Counted from the stretch's first letter, positions 39,155 through 52,200 are shown. The stretch is 64,000 nt of DNA from Amia ocellicauda (GCF_036373705.1 NC_089867.1:13136501-13200500), one strand, 5' to 3'. The notes: generated by a model not told the origin, from the sequence alone. A program made the numbers and translations.

Positions 39155-40726
39155 CAGTGAGGGAGAAAAGTATTTGATCCCCTGCTGATTTTGTACGTTT
39201 GCCCACTGACAAAGAAATGATCAGTCTATAATTTTAATGGTAGGTGTATTTTAACAGTGAGAGACAGAATAACAACAAACAAATCCAGAAAAACGCATTT
39301 CAAAAAAGTTATACATTGATTTGCATGTTAATGAGGGAAATAAGTATTTGATCCCCTATCAATCAGCAAGATTTCTGGCTCCCAGGTGTCTTTTATATAG
39401 GTAACGAGCTCTCTTAAAGGGAGTGCTCCTAATATCAGCTCGTTACCTGTATAAAAGACACCTGTCCACAGAAGCAATCAATCAATCAGATTCCAAACTC
39501 TCCACCATGGCCAAGACCAAAGAGCTGTCCAAGGTTGTCAGGGACAAGATTGTAGACCTACACAAGGCTGGAATGGGCTACAAGACCATCGCCAAGCAGC
39601 TTGGTGAGAAGGTGACAACAGTTGGTGCGATTATTCGCAAATGGAAGAAACACAAAATAACTGTCAGTCTCCCTCGGTCTGGGGCTCCATGCAAGATCTC
39701 ACCTCGTGGAGTTTCAATGATCATGAGAACGGTGAGGAATCAGCCCAGAACTACACGGGAGGATCTTGTTCATGATCTCAAGGCAGCTGGGACCATAGTC
39801 ACCAAGAAAACAATTGGTAACACACTACGCCGTGAAGGACTGAAATCCTGCAGCGCCCGCAAGGTCCCCCTGCTCAAGAAAGCACATGTACAGGCCCGTC
39901 TGAAGTTTGCCAATGAACATCTGAATGATTCAGAGGAGAACTGGGTGAAAGTGTTGTGGTCAGATGAGACCAAAATCGAGCTCTTTGGCATCAACTCAAC
40001 TCGCCGTCTTTGGAGGAGGAGGAATGACCACAAGAACACCATCCCCACCGTCAAACATGGAGGTGGAAACATTATGCTTTGGGGGTGTTTATCTGCTAAG
40101 GGGACAGGACAACTGCACCGCATCAAAGGGACGATGGACGGGGCCATGTACCGTCAAATCTTGGGTGAGAACCTCCTTCCCTCAGCCAGGGCATTGAAAA
40201 TGGGTCGTGGATGGTATTCCTGCATGACAATGACCCAAAACACACAGCCAAGGCAACAAAGGAGTGGCTCAAGAAGAAGCACATTAAGGTCCTGGAGTGG
40301 CCTAGCCAGTCTCCAGACCTTAATCCCATAGAAAATCTGTGGAGGGAGCTGAAGGTTCGAGTTGCCAAAAGTCAGCCTCGAAACCTTAATGACTTGGAGA
40401 GGATCTGCAAAGAGGAGTGGGACAAAATCCCTCCAGAGATGTGTGCAAACCTGGTGGCCAACTACAAGAAACGTCTGACCTCTGCGATTGCCAACAAGGG
40501 TTTTGCCACCAAGTACTAAGTCGAAGGGGTCAAATACTTATTACCCTCATTAACATGCAAATCAATGTATAACTTTTTTTAAATGTGTTTTTCTGGATTT
40601 TTGTGTTGTTATTCTGTCTCTCACTGTTAAAATACACCTACCATTAAAATTATAGACTGATCATTTCTTTGTCAGTGGGCAAACGTACAAAATCAGCAGG
40701 GGATCAAATACTATTTTCCCTCACTG
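39155..40726 (+). mobile_element. Tc1-like element, DD34E, with long IR/DR ends
   Basis: A 1572-bp element flanked by TA at 39153-39154 and 40727-40728. The inverted repeats are about 203 bp (39155-39357 and 40525-40726), beginning CAGTGAGGGA. Each carries two direct copies of a motif like AAGTATTTGATCCCCT, one outer (39168) and one inner (39342), with the mirror image on the right. This is the IR/DR layout known from Sleeping Beauty-type elements. It is unrelated at the ends to the DD36E copies nearby. Confidence 0.96.
39507..40519 (+). pseudogene. Tc1-like transposase (DD34E) broken by one frameshift
   Basis: The start ATG at 39507 has a near-ideal context (CCACCATGG). Residues 1 to about 235 read [20 protein letters not shown] and onward, with the paired helix-turn-helix region and the first catalytic Asp (WSDETKI). 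At about 40211-40215 the frame shifts by one base. The second frame carries [10 protein letters not shown] with the second Asp and [10 protein letters not shown] with the Glu, 34 residues apart, ending at TAA 40517-40519. The total length without the shift would be about the family norm of 340. One missing base in a G run is the simplest explanation; a sequencing error is possible. Confidence 0.93.
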
Positions 40727-40728
40727 TA

Positions 40729-43342
40729 TATGTTTGAAGAAACTTTCAAAAGATTCCAGCACAGTCTTTCTGCACTTGATCTACGTAGTGTGACAAACCC
40801 TGGCCCTCACATTTTTAATTTGAATCCTGTGACAGTCATTTTCCGATGATGAAATAATTAGCCTGAATGAACAGCAGCACTCAGCACTCGGGTGAAAACT
40901 ATGAGCACAAAATGAGTGTTCTATTTTGAAGCCAATGGAGAACCAATCACAAAGCACACTTGGGCTGCCCCACTTCCTCTTTCCATCCTCCACATGCCAG
41001 AGCCTCGTCTTTCGATACCTCTAATGAATGCATCACTTGCTATGAGGATTAAATTATAATCCCCCAAATTAATTGTGAAGTACTCTTGACTAATGTTAAG
41101 TGTGAGGGTAAGTGGTGGCAGACATCAGTGGAGCACACTGCAGTCATACTCTGGGTGCAGCCTGGGACAGTCGCCACAGCATCTGCTCTTGTACATCCAG
41201 ATGTGTGTTGTGGGGCCGGACTGTTCCAGAACAATACCGTTTGAATAGCATTTCAGTGTTCTGCTTCAGGATGGGCACAAACCACAGACAAATCCATCCA
41301 TCCATCCATCCAGTGTAGACAGCAGGGAAGATGCCCAGTAGTTTATACCCCCTCAATCTGGATTCACTCACTGGACAAGTGCTTGTTTTTTCTAGATTGT
41401 TCTTTGTAGAGGGCTGTAGAGAGTCAATCTTTACCTCTATTTGCCTGTAGATTAGTGATTTAAGGAACTAGGCACCAGCTTTGAGTAAAGGGCATACATC
41501 CAAATAATCTTTGCAAGCACTTTGCCCCTCACACTGCAATATTACAATATGTATTATCTTACACATCAGCCCATCCCTTGTACTCTGAGATCTTTTTTCA
41601 AAGCAGAGCTTTTTGAAGGCCAGTTTGGTTTCCTTTGTTTCGCACTGCATTTGACGTTGACAAGAGAGCGAGATTTTAAATGTGCAAGACGGGAGCAAGG
41701 GTTTCAGAAAGTCTGCTGTTCTCTGATTAGAATGGAGAATGGAGGTTATTTGGCTGAGGTGCCAATTTGGAGAGAGATGTGATATTAAGCTATCTGGATG
41801 TGAGCTGTCATTCACATCAAGGTGCCTTGTAACCTCGAGCTCTGGCTCAGATCTGACAATAAAATAAAAACACGCTTCAACATCTGACAAAGCTGTCCGC
41901 GCTCTAGACCCTCACTCTTACTCAATTCACCCCTCAGTCTTACAGGCTGGGCAGAATAAATTCACGAAGCTCTGATGGCCAAGGTTTTAGAGAACAAGTC
42001 CCAGAGCAGAAAAAACAAACCAATAATGTTAAGAGAGAAGGGGAAAAAAACTAAAAACTTTTTTTTTTTTAATGTTTACAGGCCAGGAAACATTGTAATC
42101 AGAACATTGACTTAATTCGCAACTGTCAAGAACATTTAGCGGCTGCACGGAAGGTAAAGGTAGGATTTGTTTTGACGTGACAAGATTTTATCTGAAGCTG
42201 TATATTACTGTGGAAAGACACAGTGAAACAATTACCTGGTGAAAGACTAACATGCCTCCGCTCTTTAATTCCCTTAATAGGACTGTGATGAATGAGCTTT
42301 GCCCAACTTATCTAGTTTGAAGGCAGGCGTTTTTGGACTGCCCTGCACTGCACAGGCCAACTGATGGAACACTGAGTGGTGAGGAACGCTGTTTTCTGGA
42401 GATGACCTCATCTAGTAATAGCAAGTCACCCTGAGCACAGTAGTCTGGCCTTCAGAAATAAACTGTCTATAAACGGTTTAATGTGGACAGCACTTCTCAA
42501 GATGCCTAATTCAGGACACAGGCACTGCCTTCTGGACCAACCCAAGGACACACAGACCAACCATCTACCTCTTAAAGATTTTGATCAGATAATTTCTTCA
42601 TTAAGTTGATGCAGAAATATGGTTGCATTATTGTTAGCTGTTATGAGGATAAAAACACATGCTGAGGATAACATAAGAACATTTAATACATATATATTTT
42701 TATTTGTGTTTGGTCAGAAAACATCTTGTGGGAACAGAAACTCTGAATTCAAGAAATAATAATGAAAACAGAATGGTTCCCAGCTGCAGTCTAACATTTG
42801 TTTTGATCATGTTGTCTTGTTTTTGTCTTGCTTCCCCCCACCCCCCTTCTCTTTTTAATTGATGTGTGTATTTCAGACATCATTCCCAACCGATCAAAGG
42901 TTTTGGAACGCATTTGTCAAAACAGATATTTGAGCTTTCAATAATGTGCACATCTGCATACTTATTAGATGTTAATTCATGCTGTCAGACAGTAATTGCT
43001 GCTCGTGAAACTCAGTTTCAATGCACATAAACCAATTCTTGCTGCCCCTTGTTCTGTCTGCATAATCGCAGTTGATTCCTGATGAAAGGTCATCTCGGAA
43101 TGAATCCTGTGTTGTTAATTGGTGTGTGATGTCCTTATTAGGGAACCATTTAATGAGAAAACGGATAACCTCTCAGATGACCTTATTTGATTAAATTGCA
43201 GCCTGAAAATGAAGCTGTAATCGAGATGCAGGCCTTGTTTTCGTATCTCTCACTGTGTTTGTGACCTCCCCGCCATCTGGAAATCTGATTATCACATTGA
43301 AACCATTTTAGACTAGTATTTATCACTGCTACCAATAAAGGA
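40729..43342. other. Intergenic DNA, STAC-DCLK3 interval
   Basis: AT-rich DNA with a (CATC)n run at 41291-41311, an exon-like 72-bp block at 42082-42153 and a possible conserved block at about 42990-43290. I see no supported gene. Confidence 0.5.
41291..41311. repeat. (ATCC)n short repeat
   Basis: Five ATCC units in the intergenic region. Confidence 0.85.
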
Positions 43343-43530
43343 ATGTGGGCTACAGTGTGGATTAGTGGTCTGGACTCTGGAGCAGAGGATTATGGGTCCA
43401 ATCCCAGGTGGGGGACACTGCTGTTGTACCCTTGAGCAAGGTACTTCACCTAGATTGCTCCAGTAAAAACCCCAGCTGTAGAAATGGATAATTGTGTGTA
43501 TAAATAACATTATGTTTTGTAACAACTGAA
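43343..43530 (+). mobile_element. tRNA-derived SINE copy
   Basis: The tRNA-like head has ATTAGTGGTCTGGACTC and a B-box-like GGGTCCAATCCC. It continues CAGGTGGGGGACACTGCTG, CCTTGAGCAAGGTACTTCAC, TTGCTCCAGTAAAAACC and a T/A-rich end. The order and sequence match the - strand copy in STAC intron 7. The tail is short of the usual SINE 3' motif. Ends are approximate. Confidence 0.82.
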
Positions 43531-45625
43531 AATGATGATATACATATGTTCATACCAATTGAGTTATTGTTATCGGACATAAGCATTAACAAAGACAAAA
43601 CATACTATACCTTCACTGGGGCCCCCTAGCGAATCACGTAATGAGCTACGCTTCTTGCCCGGTGCAATGGACTGAAAAGCTGTAGAATGGCCTGCGCTCT
43701 CTCGGCATCTCTCCATCAATTCTAGGAAAGCTGGAGATCATTCATGTTTTCAGTGTTAAAAAGTAGTCATAAGTATGTTTCTTACTGGTTCAGCAAGACA
43801 TTACAGTGCAGAGCAAGTGAAAGAAAAGCTCAGGTGGAGATATTTTAACCTCCAGGTGCCATGAGAACAGCTCCCCTGCAGTGAATTTTGCTCCTGATTT
43901 TTATCCAATCGTGACTCTTTTTTTATTTTTATTTTATACATATGCACATGTCTCTTTGTTGGAAGATAATGCACCAGCCAGCCTCCCAGCCCATGCCACA
44001 TTCGCTCATATGCATCAGAGCGGTAAGTGTCTTCGCTTCACTGGGACTCTCAGCGCTTTATTACCAATGGTTAGCCTGGGTAAAAATCTGTTGTGGGGGA
44101 GGGAGGGGGGACTGGGATAGACCTGGTCACAAATGGAGGCTGACAAGGCTTCAGAAATCGAGTGTCACTTGAGATTCAAGTCATCCACACCACTCTCCTC
44201 TTCACTTCACCTTGTTGTCTCTCACATTTCTGTCACACCGGCATCCCTGCCAGTGCCACGCTGTCTAACACTGAACTGGCACAACCCCAGGCCCACAGGA
44301 AATCACAACAGGAAGTGCCCTGTCTTATATCTAGGTGTTTTTGAGTCTTTTGGAACATGGATTTAGAAACACTGATCCTTCCAGCAATCATAAAAAAGAA
44401 AATCTGTCATATTGAATAATGTATCATATTCCACTTAAGAGTACACTAATGTAGCTGTATATATACTGTAATAACAATACATTTAGTCCTAAAGTATATC
44501 CATTTGTACTGTTGTTCCCTTCTTGGTGCAAGTTTTTTTTTAAATTAGATGGGAATACATTTAGTAATTTACTTTTGCTCAGGCAGTATAAAGCAGATGA
44601 ACTTTAGGCAACATTATAACTGGAGTATTTGTACCTGAATGCAGTTGGAAGCATTTCTTTTTGGTCAGAGACTGGAGAGTTTAGGAAGAGGACTTTCAAT
44701 CAGGCGGTAGCTACATCAGTTTAAATTATAAATGAAGGTATTTGGTAACAAATGCAAGAGCAGTCACAGCCCACTTGAGTTCCAAATCGATTATTTCTCA
44801 AAATGAAAAGGAACCAAATTTCGAATACATATTTTATAAAGAGCTGTTTAGACAGTGATGCATGAATAATTCACAGCACAATCTCTAAAAGCAGATTCAT
44901 AAATGATACATGAGTTTTCAAAAACCTGAACATTCAAGAAAAAGGGTTGAACTGAAGCAACTCTGTTAGTTTCGAAACAGCCATGAGATTCAATCAAAGG
45001 GTTCAATTATGTAATTGAGAGCTCGGCAGGGTAGGGGATCCTCCAGGACACTCCCACCCAAGAATCAACCACTGCTGTTGGGCTGCTGATTTCAATCACA
45101 AGCATTAAGCAACTGCAAGCCAAATGCAATGGGCTGTGATGACCTACAAACAGGACCACTGATACCTTATTGATCAGCATCATCTGCAATTTAGCATTTC
45201 ACACATCGACAGTTTTGTTTGTTTGTTTTATTTCCGGAGCTGACTTGATTGGTGTGCACTATAACATATTTATGATTTAATTTCCATTTTAATTCATAAT
45301 CTGCATAAGAGAGTGCCTGGTGAGAGAAGGGGAGTTTTTACTACACATTCAGAAGAGCCTACTTCATACCCAAGTACATTAGAAGCCATTTACATTGTAA
45401 TGCATTCTAAGAGCTATACATATTATATGTATACTTGCACTCTAGTCATTTACATTATTGTCTAATGGTCCAAGTATAGGTGTTAATTTGTCAGTCCCAA
45501 ATGTTTATATGTGTAAGAAAATGAAAGAAATCCAATGATAACACCTTTGGTTATCAAATGATTCTGACTGACCTTCATCAGAATCAGTCAACATCATTTT
45601 TCTACCAGTTCATTTTGAGTTTAAC

Positions 45626-45730
45626 TATCTCTCTCTCCCATCTCTCCTCCTCACATTTTCTCCTCACCCTCTCATACTCTCTCCTTCTCTCCATCTCCCC
45701 CACTCTCTCTCTCCCCCGTTTCTCTTTTTT
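45626..45730. repeat. Polypyrimidine tract (+ strand)
   Basis: About 105 bp almost wholly of C and T on the + strand, mostly CTCTC and CTCC units. Confidence 0.85.
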
Positions 45731-47360
45731 GTTTCTGGGCTGACGTCCTAGCCTCTCAACAGAATTTCATGCACAACAGCGATGTCTGCACCTGATAATG
45801 CATCTCCAGGGCACTTTTCATTTGTGGAATAGTAAATCCGATTTACCTAGATTCCTACAGGGTTACAGTTGGGGGGAGTGTGTGTGTTATTTTGTAACCG
45901 TTCCCCTTAAAGTTATAGTTCTCTTCCCTGATCGAAAGGATCGGAGAGAATCTGCATGCAGGCAGTGGCAATCTAAACACTCCAGCAAAAGGAAGTATTT
46001 ATTATAAACATTGTGCTATAAAAGGAATCACACTTGCTCATTCACAATACCACATGTGGCTGGTATTCGTATTCACTGGAACATGTTTGTTATGCATATG
46101 GTTTTCTCAAAAGCCATTGTAAAGTATAAGTAAACAAATGTACATAGTGTGGGGAGAAGAATCGTCATTTAAGACTTTTGCCTTTGAGGATTGATGATGT
46201 GGTTAGAATAACTGTCTGATAGTGTCTGTGATAAAGTCCCAATTTGCTATACATTAATCAGCAGCTGCAAACAGAGCACACAGAGTAATGAATCATTTAG
46301 GAGCAAATTAGCAAACACCAATTATTTATAATCATCTGCTTGATCATCGTGGTAAACAAAAATCATTTGCAAAACGTTGGGAAGGAACCCGATCAGTTAA
46401 GTCAACTAACCATTCAGCTAAATTTTAGTAAGTCTCCTGAACATCTGTAGCTCTAACTCGGGCTTATCCACAAACTATGTTAGCTCTCTGCCGTACAACC
46501 TTCGCTATGGTAATTTTAATAAAAAGGATACAAAAATGCAGATAGGTTTCTCATTAACATCTCCTGGGATTCAATTAAATGAGGTCTTACATTCAAATAT
46601 GTTTTCTCTTGCCAGTTGTTAAGTATTAACCTTGCATTAACGAGCCCCTGTGTTTAATTAAAGAAATTCATTGATTGCTCGGAGGCTAATACAAATGTGT
46701 TGATTCCCAGTTGTACATAAACTAATAGCCAAATACTTGGTAAGACAAAATGCTTTTATTTATTTGTGTTTTAATTTTATTTCACAGACTGCTAGTGCAC
46801 GAGAAGTGGGATCGCCGAACACAATTTTATGTAAGCAGCTTTATTCGGCTGCTGCTTGAAGTTTGCATTTGTCTCAGTTTGAGGTGATATAAGAGCTCCC
46901 TCTGCAGCTCAAAGCATGAGGTCCAATGTCCTAAATCACAGTGTATGTGTAGTGATGGATAACCCCCTATCAGCCATACTTATCCATTGTATTCCTCTTC
47001 TTCCAGCAATAAAAACTGGGCTATTTCAATTTAAATGATTCATTCCTTAGTTATTGCTTTGGCAAACACTTGATTTTTCAAGGGTGGGTTACTCTCTCTC
47101 TCCCGTTTAAATAATACAAAATAAAACACAAGGAAAGGGCTGCATATTTCAGATTGGTAAACTGACTGGACTTTACATATATTTTGGCTAAATTATGCTT
47201 GTAATATGTAATGGTTCCTTTGAGTGCTTTTCAACAAGTAAATAACATCTGCTAAATGCATTATTTATGAAAATATATCATATTTTTTTCTCATTTGGTC
47301 ATGGTGCCACCTGCTGTCTGTGATCTTGGAATGCAGTCTTATAATATACACTGGAAGAAG

Positions 47361-47394
47361 CTGTGTGTGTATGTGTGTGTGTGTGTGTGTGTGT
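47361..47394. repeat. (GT)n microsatellite
   Basis: About 17 GT units with one interruption. Confidence 0.92.
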
Positions 47395-48168
47395 TTATCT
47401 ATTCAAAGAGTCTGGTACATAAATTAATGCTATACAAACGTGTATATTTTTTATTTAAGACACACTGGACAGTGTGTACAATATAAAAGCTCAAATCTTT
47501 ACACTATTGTCCTTGAAACAGTTGGTACAAAATACTTTACACATACTTTACAATATATACACTTCCTCCAGGCTTTTACTATTCAGAAATCCTACCCTCC
47601 ATGATACATAAACTCATGAATGAATCCCTACCTGCCTCATCCCTCTCCTGCCATCAGAGATCCTATCTCAGCCCGGGCTCATATGCTGGGGACAGAAGGG
47701 ACAGAGCACCTCATCTCATCACTAGTAACATTAAACAGTGCTTGGGTATCAATTAAATACCCTTTGTCTTTATATTACAAACATTCTAACTATGATAATA
47801 CTTTATTATTACATTATACACTTAAATTACCATGTGAACCTATATAAAACAGTGATTTTTTATTTCTTATTTCACATGAATTACAGCTGTAGTTGTGTCC
47901 TAATTTTCCAGTTCTGATGCATTTGGAAAGGGAAACTGTTTTCCTGTCCTGCTGTTCTCTTTTCCTCCTTCGCTCTCAAGATTTGTCTTGTCTCTGCTCT
48001 GCCCGAGAGCAGCTCTTAAGGGAATGCATGTTTAATGCTTCCAAGCTGTGAAAAACACTTCCATAGCCTGTTGGAGACCCACACTGCTGTTACCTTCGGA
48101 AAGGAAAACAACTAAAATAAACATATGATTTGTGCCTTTAATATAAATACATCTGAGCCAATTTGTTA

Positions 48169-48173
<5 letters not shown>

Positions 48174-48200
<27 letters not shown>
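48174..48200. repeat. (ATT)n microsatellite
   Basis: About nine ATT units on the DCLK3 3' side. Confidence 0.9.
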
Positions 48201-49073
48201 ATATTAATTATTATACTTTTTGACTCACTTTTACCTTGTCTATAACATGGAATTTACAGAGACTTTCTGTGCCAGATCAGAACAGATGTTTAGTAACTTG
48301 GATTCTATGTTGCCCTGGAATATTTGGATCCAAAGCCTTTATCTTGAACATATTTTTGAATAACTGATGCTGAATAGGACCAGAAGGCAGAAGTCTCAAT
48401 ACCAAGGGAACAAAGCAATTTTTCATTTCAGATACCCTGATCTTTTAAATCATTTTGATTTTGTTTCTAACAAAACAGTAATAGTTTCAGATAATATCAA
48501 ATAATATATCTTTAACTAAAGACACTTGAAATTGCCACAAAACAGGAAAAATAATTATAAATGAATTGCATCAAATTTGATTTACCTTCTTGACAAAATA
48601 GGTACCTTATAGTTAATTATGCATATTTGTATAGGTGGTTGCAATATCACAATCATCAATTATTATCTGCCCACAAACTTTCTTCTCTTTCAAAAATAAT
48701 TACCTTAAATTCTATCCAAACAACAGTATATCATTATGGAAACACCTGATGCCTTCAGCATATTCTATGATTTGATATGTAATTATGACATGTAAACATA
48801 TTTCTAGAATTTAACCTTTTTTTATAATTATTATTAACCAGTATATTTTTAACCACATTCAATCGTTTCCTTGTCAGCTTGTTATTCTAAAGGGAGTTTA
48901 TGTTTTTCTATACTATAAATATGGGCCGTGCCCTTGCTGTACAACAGAAGTGGGCTGCAGTTGTGAGAGAGCGTTCCTACTGTCATCCGCAGGGTGTTGC
49001 ATGTCTAGGAGTGAGCATGAGGGTGGGGGGGCAGGGTGACAGGTCCAGGCAATAAATAAGTATCAGACAGAGA

Positions 49074-49273
49074 CTAGTGCTGGGCAGCGCTGGCATGCTC
49101 TCGCCGTCGGTGGTTCTTGAAATGGCGCTCGATGTTGACAGTGACCTCCCGCTGCAGGTTACAGCTGTTCTTCTTGCCCCCCGCCTTCACCCACGGGTGC
49201 TGCAAGGCCTGGGCAGCGGTGTACCTCTTCTCAGGGTCCACCTGCAGCAGCTTACTGATCAGGTCCTTTGAAC
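49074..49273 (-). CDS. dclk3: DCLK3 exon 5: end of kinase domain and C-terminus
   Basis: Encodes residues 735-799 (plus the rest of codon 734). It begins [20 protein letters not shown], runs through QHPWV at the end of the kinase lobe, then a basic tail ending at TAG (49076-49074). The acceptor on the - strand is TTGTGTCCCAG. Confidence 0.95.
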
Positions 49274-52200
49274 CTGGGACACAATGGGACACAATTGGAC
49301 ACCCTGAGGATCGGAGTAAGAACGGCTGCGAACATTACAGCATTACTCTTCCATCTCAGAGGGCCGTGTGAAGTGGAGCATTTGGGTAAAGCCAATGATA
49401 CTGTGTACTACTTTTTCTTTCAATGTCTTTATTTTTCCCCTCCCCTTCCACACAAAGCCTCCTGCGTCCTGTTTCCTCTGGTTTTTGAAAGGCATTAGAA
49501 GGGTGTGTGGAAGGACTGCTACTCCAATTCCTAAGGACCAAACACACACGTGGAAAAGTACAAATCACAGAAGATGTGTGTGACTTTATTGGACACTTTC
49601 ATGTGGGAATCAAAAAGACATATCTACCAAGCAGAGGGGTTTTAATCAGGGGTGAATAATTATCACTCAGCTTGCAAAATTGACTCCTAGTTGTATAAAT
49701 CGACTCACCTAGGGGAAGTGCAGCGTTTAAATCCTGAAACAATATCATAAGTACAGCTCAGAACGTGAAAAGGCAGGAGGCAGACAAACTGCAATCAAAA
49801 TCAGTTAATCAACATTTAAATAATGTATAGAGTTGCCTTTCTGTCCCAGCCAGCACCCTTCAAAAGATCAGTGACCGTTATCCTTGCGTTACAGTTTCAG
49901 CCTCTGCGGGGGAGTGTGAACAAGCTCTGTTTCTCTCACCATCAGAGATGTTATCCCAGTAGGGCGGCAGGAACTCATATTCTCCCAGCTGGATGATCTC
50001 AAACAGCTCCTCCTGGTCCCTCTCCAGGCTGCGGAAGGGAGGGAAGCCACACAGCAGGATGTACACGATGACCCCGGTCGCCCACATGTCCACCGGCACA
50101 CTGTAGCCTGAACGAGCAACACAATTAATAAAGGTAATGCAGTGTCACAGAGCCACAGATCCAAAAGCACACACAGGCCTAGCTGAACCCATGACCGTAC
50201 ACAGAAGCACATCTGTATTAGACTTGAAAAATGGCAGCCATTGTGTACCAATCCACAACAGCTATATGATAGTGGAACAAAAAGAGATGACCTTAAGAGG
50301 TTCAAGAATAAAATAAGAGATACATATGCACAAATTTGTTTTATAGTTTATACTGTCATGTCTAAGGTACATTATAATGTAATCATAAACCAGCTGCAGA
50401 TCTGTTACAGGATTTATTATGTAGACATAAAATACCATTTCAGGACTCAGCTGAACACTTTTACTCTACCTTGTTTGACTCTCCACCACCCCCTCCCGAG
50501 CTAACCATTCAGCTCTTCCTTTGTTACTATGAAGGTTAATCTTTATTGGGTTTTAACTTGGTGGTGCTTAATGCCTTAAGAATTACGACAAATCAACTTC
50601 TGTTTATGGCTTGAGACCTTTAACTGCGTTTGACTCATTCTGTAAACTCTGTGAGAAGGCTAAACAAAACAAACTGGCACAGTCCTCACACTCCTCACCA
50701 GAGATGCTTATCCCCTTCTAGGAATCTGCTGGCAGAACATCTCCAGTCATTACTTCTCCAAGAGGAAAAAATTACACTGCCTCTGCCATGTGGCGGGCCT
50801 AACCTTTACTCAGTGCCAGGTCTCTGAATTTTGGTTCTGTGCAGTTAAATGTAATTGTATTCTCCGACTGTGTTTGTTTGGTTTGATCAGTGCTGCCATT
50901 CAAATTACATTCATTCACAGTAGCTGAGCTGAGCTTGTGTCTTACATAGTAGTAGCAGAGATTCGTTTTCCCCATTATAACTTCATAGCACTAATGGCTA
51001 TGCTGTCATCTGTTAGTCAGCTCACATTGAGCTGCTGTTTCCTGACAGTGCCGGGTCGTGTGGTGTCACATGTAGTTAGTCACGTATGTCCAAGTCTGTC
51101 TGGGATTAGTCTGGGCTGGACCCTACCTTACCTTTCTCAGAGAGAATTTCGGGGGCCACGTAGGTCGGTGTCCCGCAGACAGTGAAGATGGGCTCTGTCA
51201 CCACCATAGCAAGACCAAAATCCGCCAGCTTTAGTGTGGTGCTCCCGTCCTCATTGTGTTGAACCTCATCAGAGGAAAACAAGACAAAAACTATATTATA
51301 AAAAAAAAGTATTCTTAATCTTCTTCTTGGGAAAATTAATGTATATACATGGAAAAAGGAAGCTATAGATTGTACATGGAGAAATCTTAGGTCTACAGTA
51401 GTAACACTTTACATTAAATGATGTCCCTAATTACTGTGCATTTACGCTGTAATTACTTGTTAAAGTGTAAATAAAGTGTACATTTGATTTATTACACCGG
51501 TTGTTACCAAGTAATAACAGTGTAATATGCAGTAATTAGGGACACTTCATGTAAAGTGTTAACCCTATACATATATCTGGCTGACGAGTTACTTAGCGTA
51601 TTGGTCCATCACAGATACAATGGTTAATTTAAACAATTAGCCTAAAAATGTTTTTGATAAATGCTGATGTTTTAAGAAATAATTTAAATAGTTCCAACAC
51701 TGTATGATTTTTCAGTGAAGATTACTCGAGGTGTGGTTGTATAGATCACCACTAGAGGGAAGTATGTCACAAAACAAGACCCCTTTACCCTCTTAATTTT
51801 GCCACAAATTCAATGCCATGTGAAGACCTTGGAATAAAATGTATCATTGTATTTTGCTTTTAGTAGGAATATATGATTTCCCTGGATAAGGGTTTGTGCC
51901 AAGAAATAAATACATATTAATATTTAGATGTTGCCTTTTTGTACCACTCTCTTTTCCACAAAATCTCCCTATATTGTAAATAAAATGTGACCAAATGCAC
52001 TCAATGATGCATAAGATTTCCAGTTAAACATTAACTTTAAATTCAAAGTAGCATCTTCTTTCAAGTTCAATGTATTTACTCCCACTGTACTCCTTATTAA
52101 AACTTGATCAGACCATGTGATGCAGTGGATCTTTTCTATGAATTAAGATAATACGACCAGCGAACCAGTCGTGTACGTGACCAATGCAACAACATGCGTG

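Larger units (their letters stand above)
43531..49073. other. Intergenic DNA and DCLK3 3' UTR/flank
   Basis: It includes a pyrimidine-rich tract (45626-45730), a (GT)n run, an (ATT)n run and a possible conserved block (about 46240-46740). The part next to 49073 must contain the DCLK3 3' UTR on the - strand, but I could not pick its poly(A) signal among several TTTATT motifs. Confidence 0.5.

Noticed and set aside
41468..41890. 140-codon frame on - strand in the intergenic region
   Set aside because: Composition is that of non-coding DNA and no domain is visible.
43343..43415. A tRNA gene
   Set aside because: Only degenerate A and B boxes are present, without a closing acceptor stem, and they are followed by SINE body sequence also found at 24785-24990.
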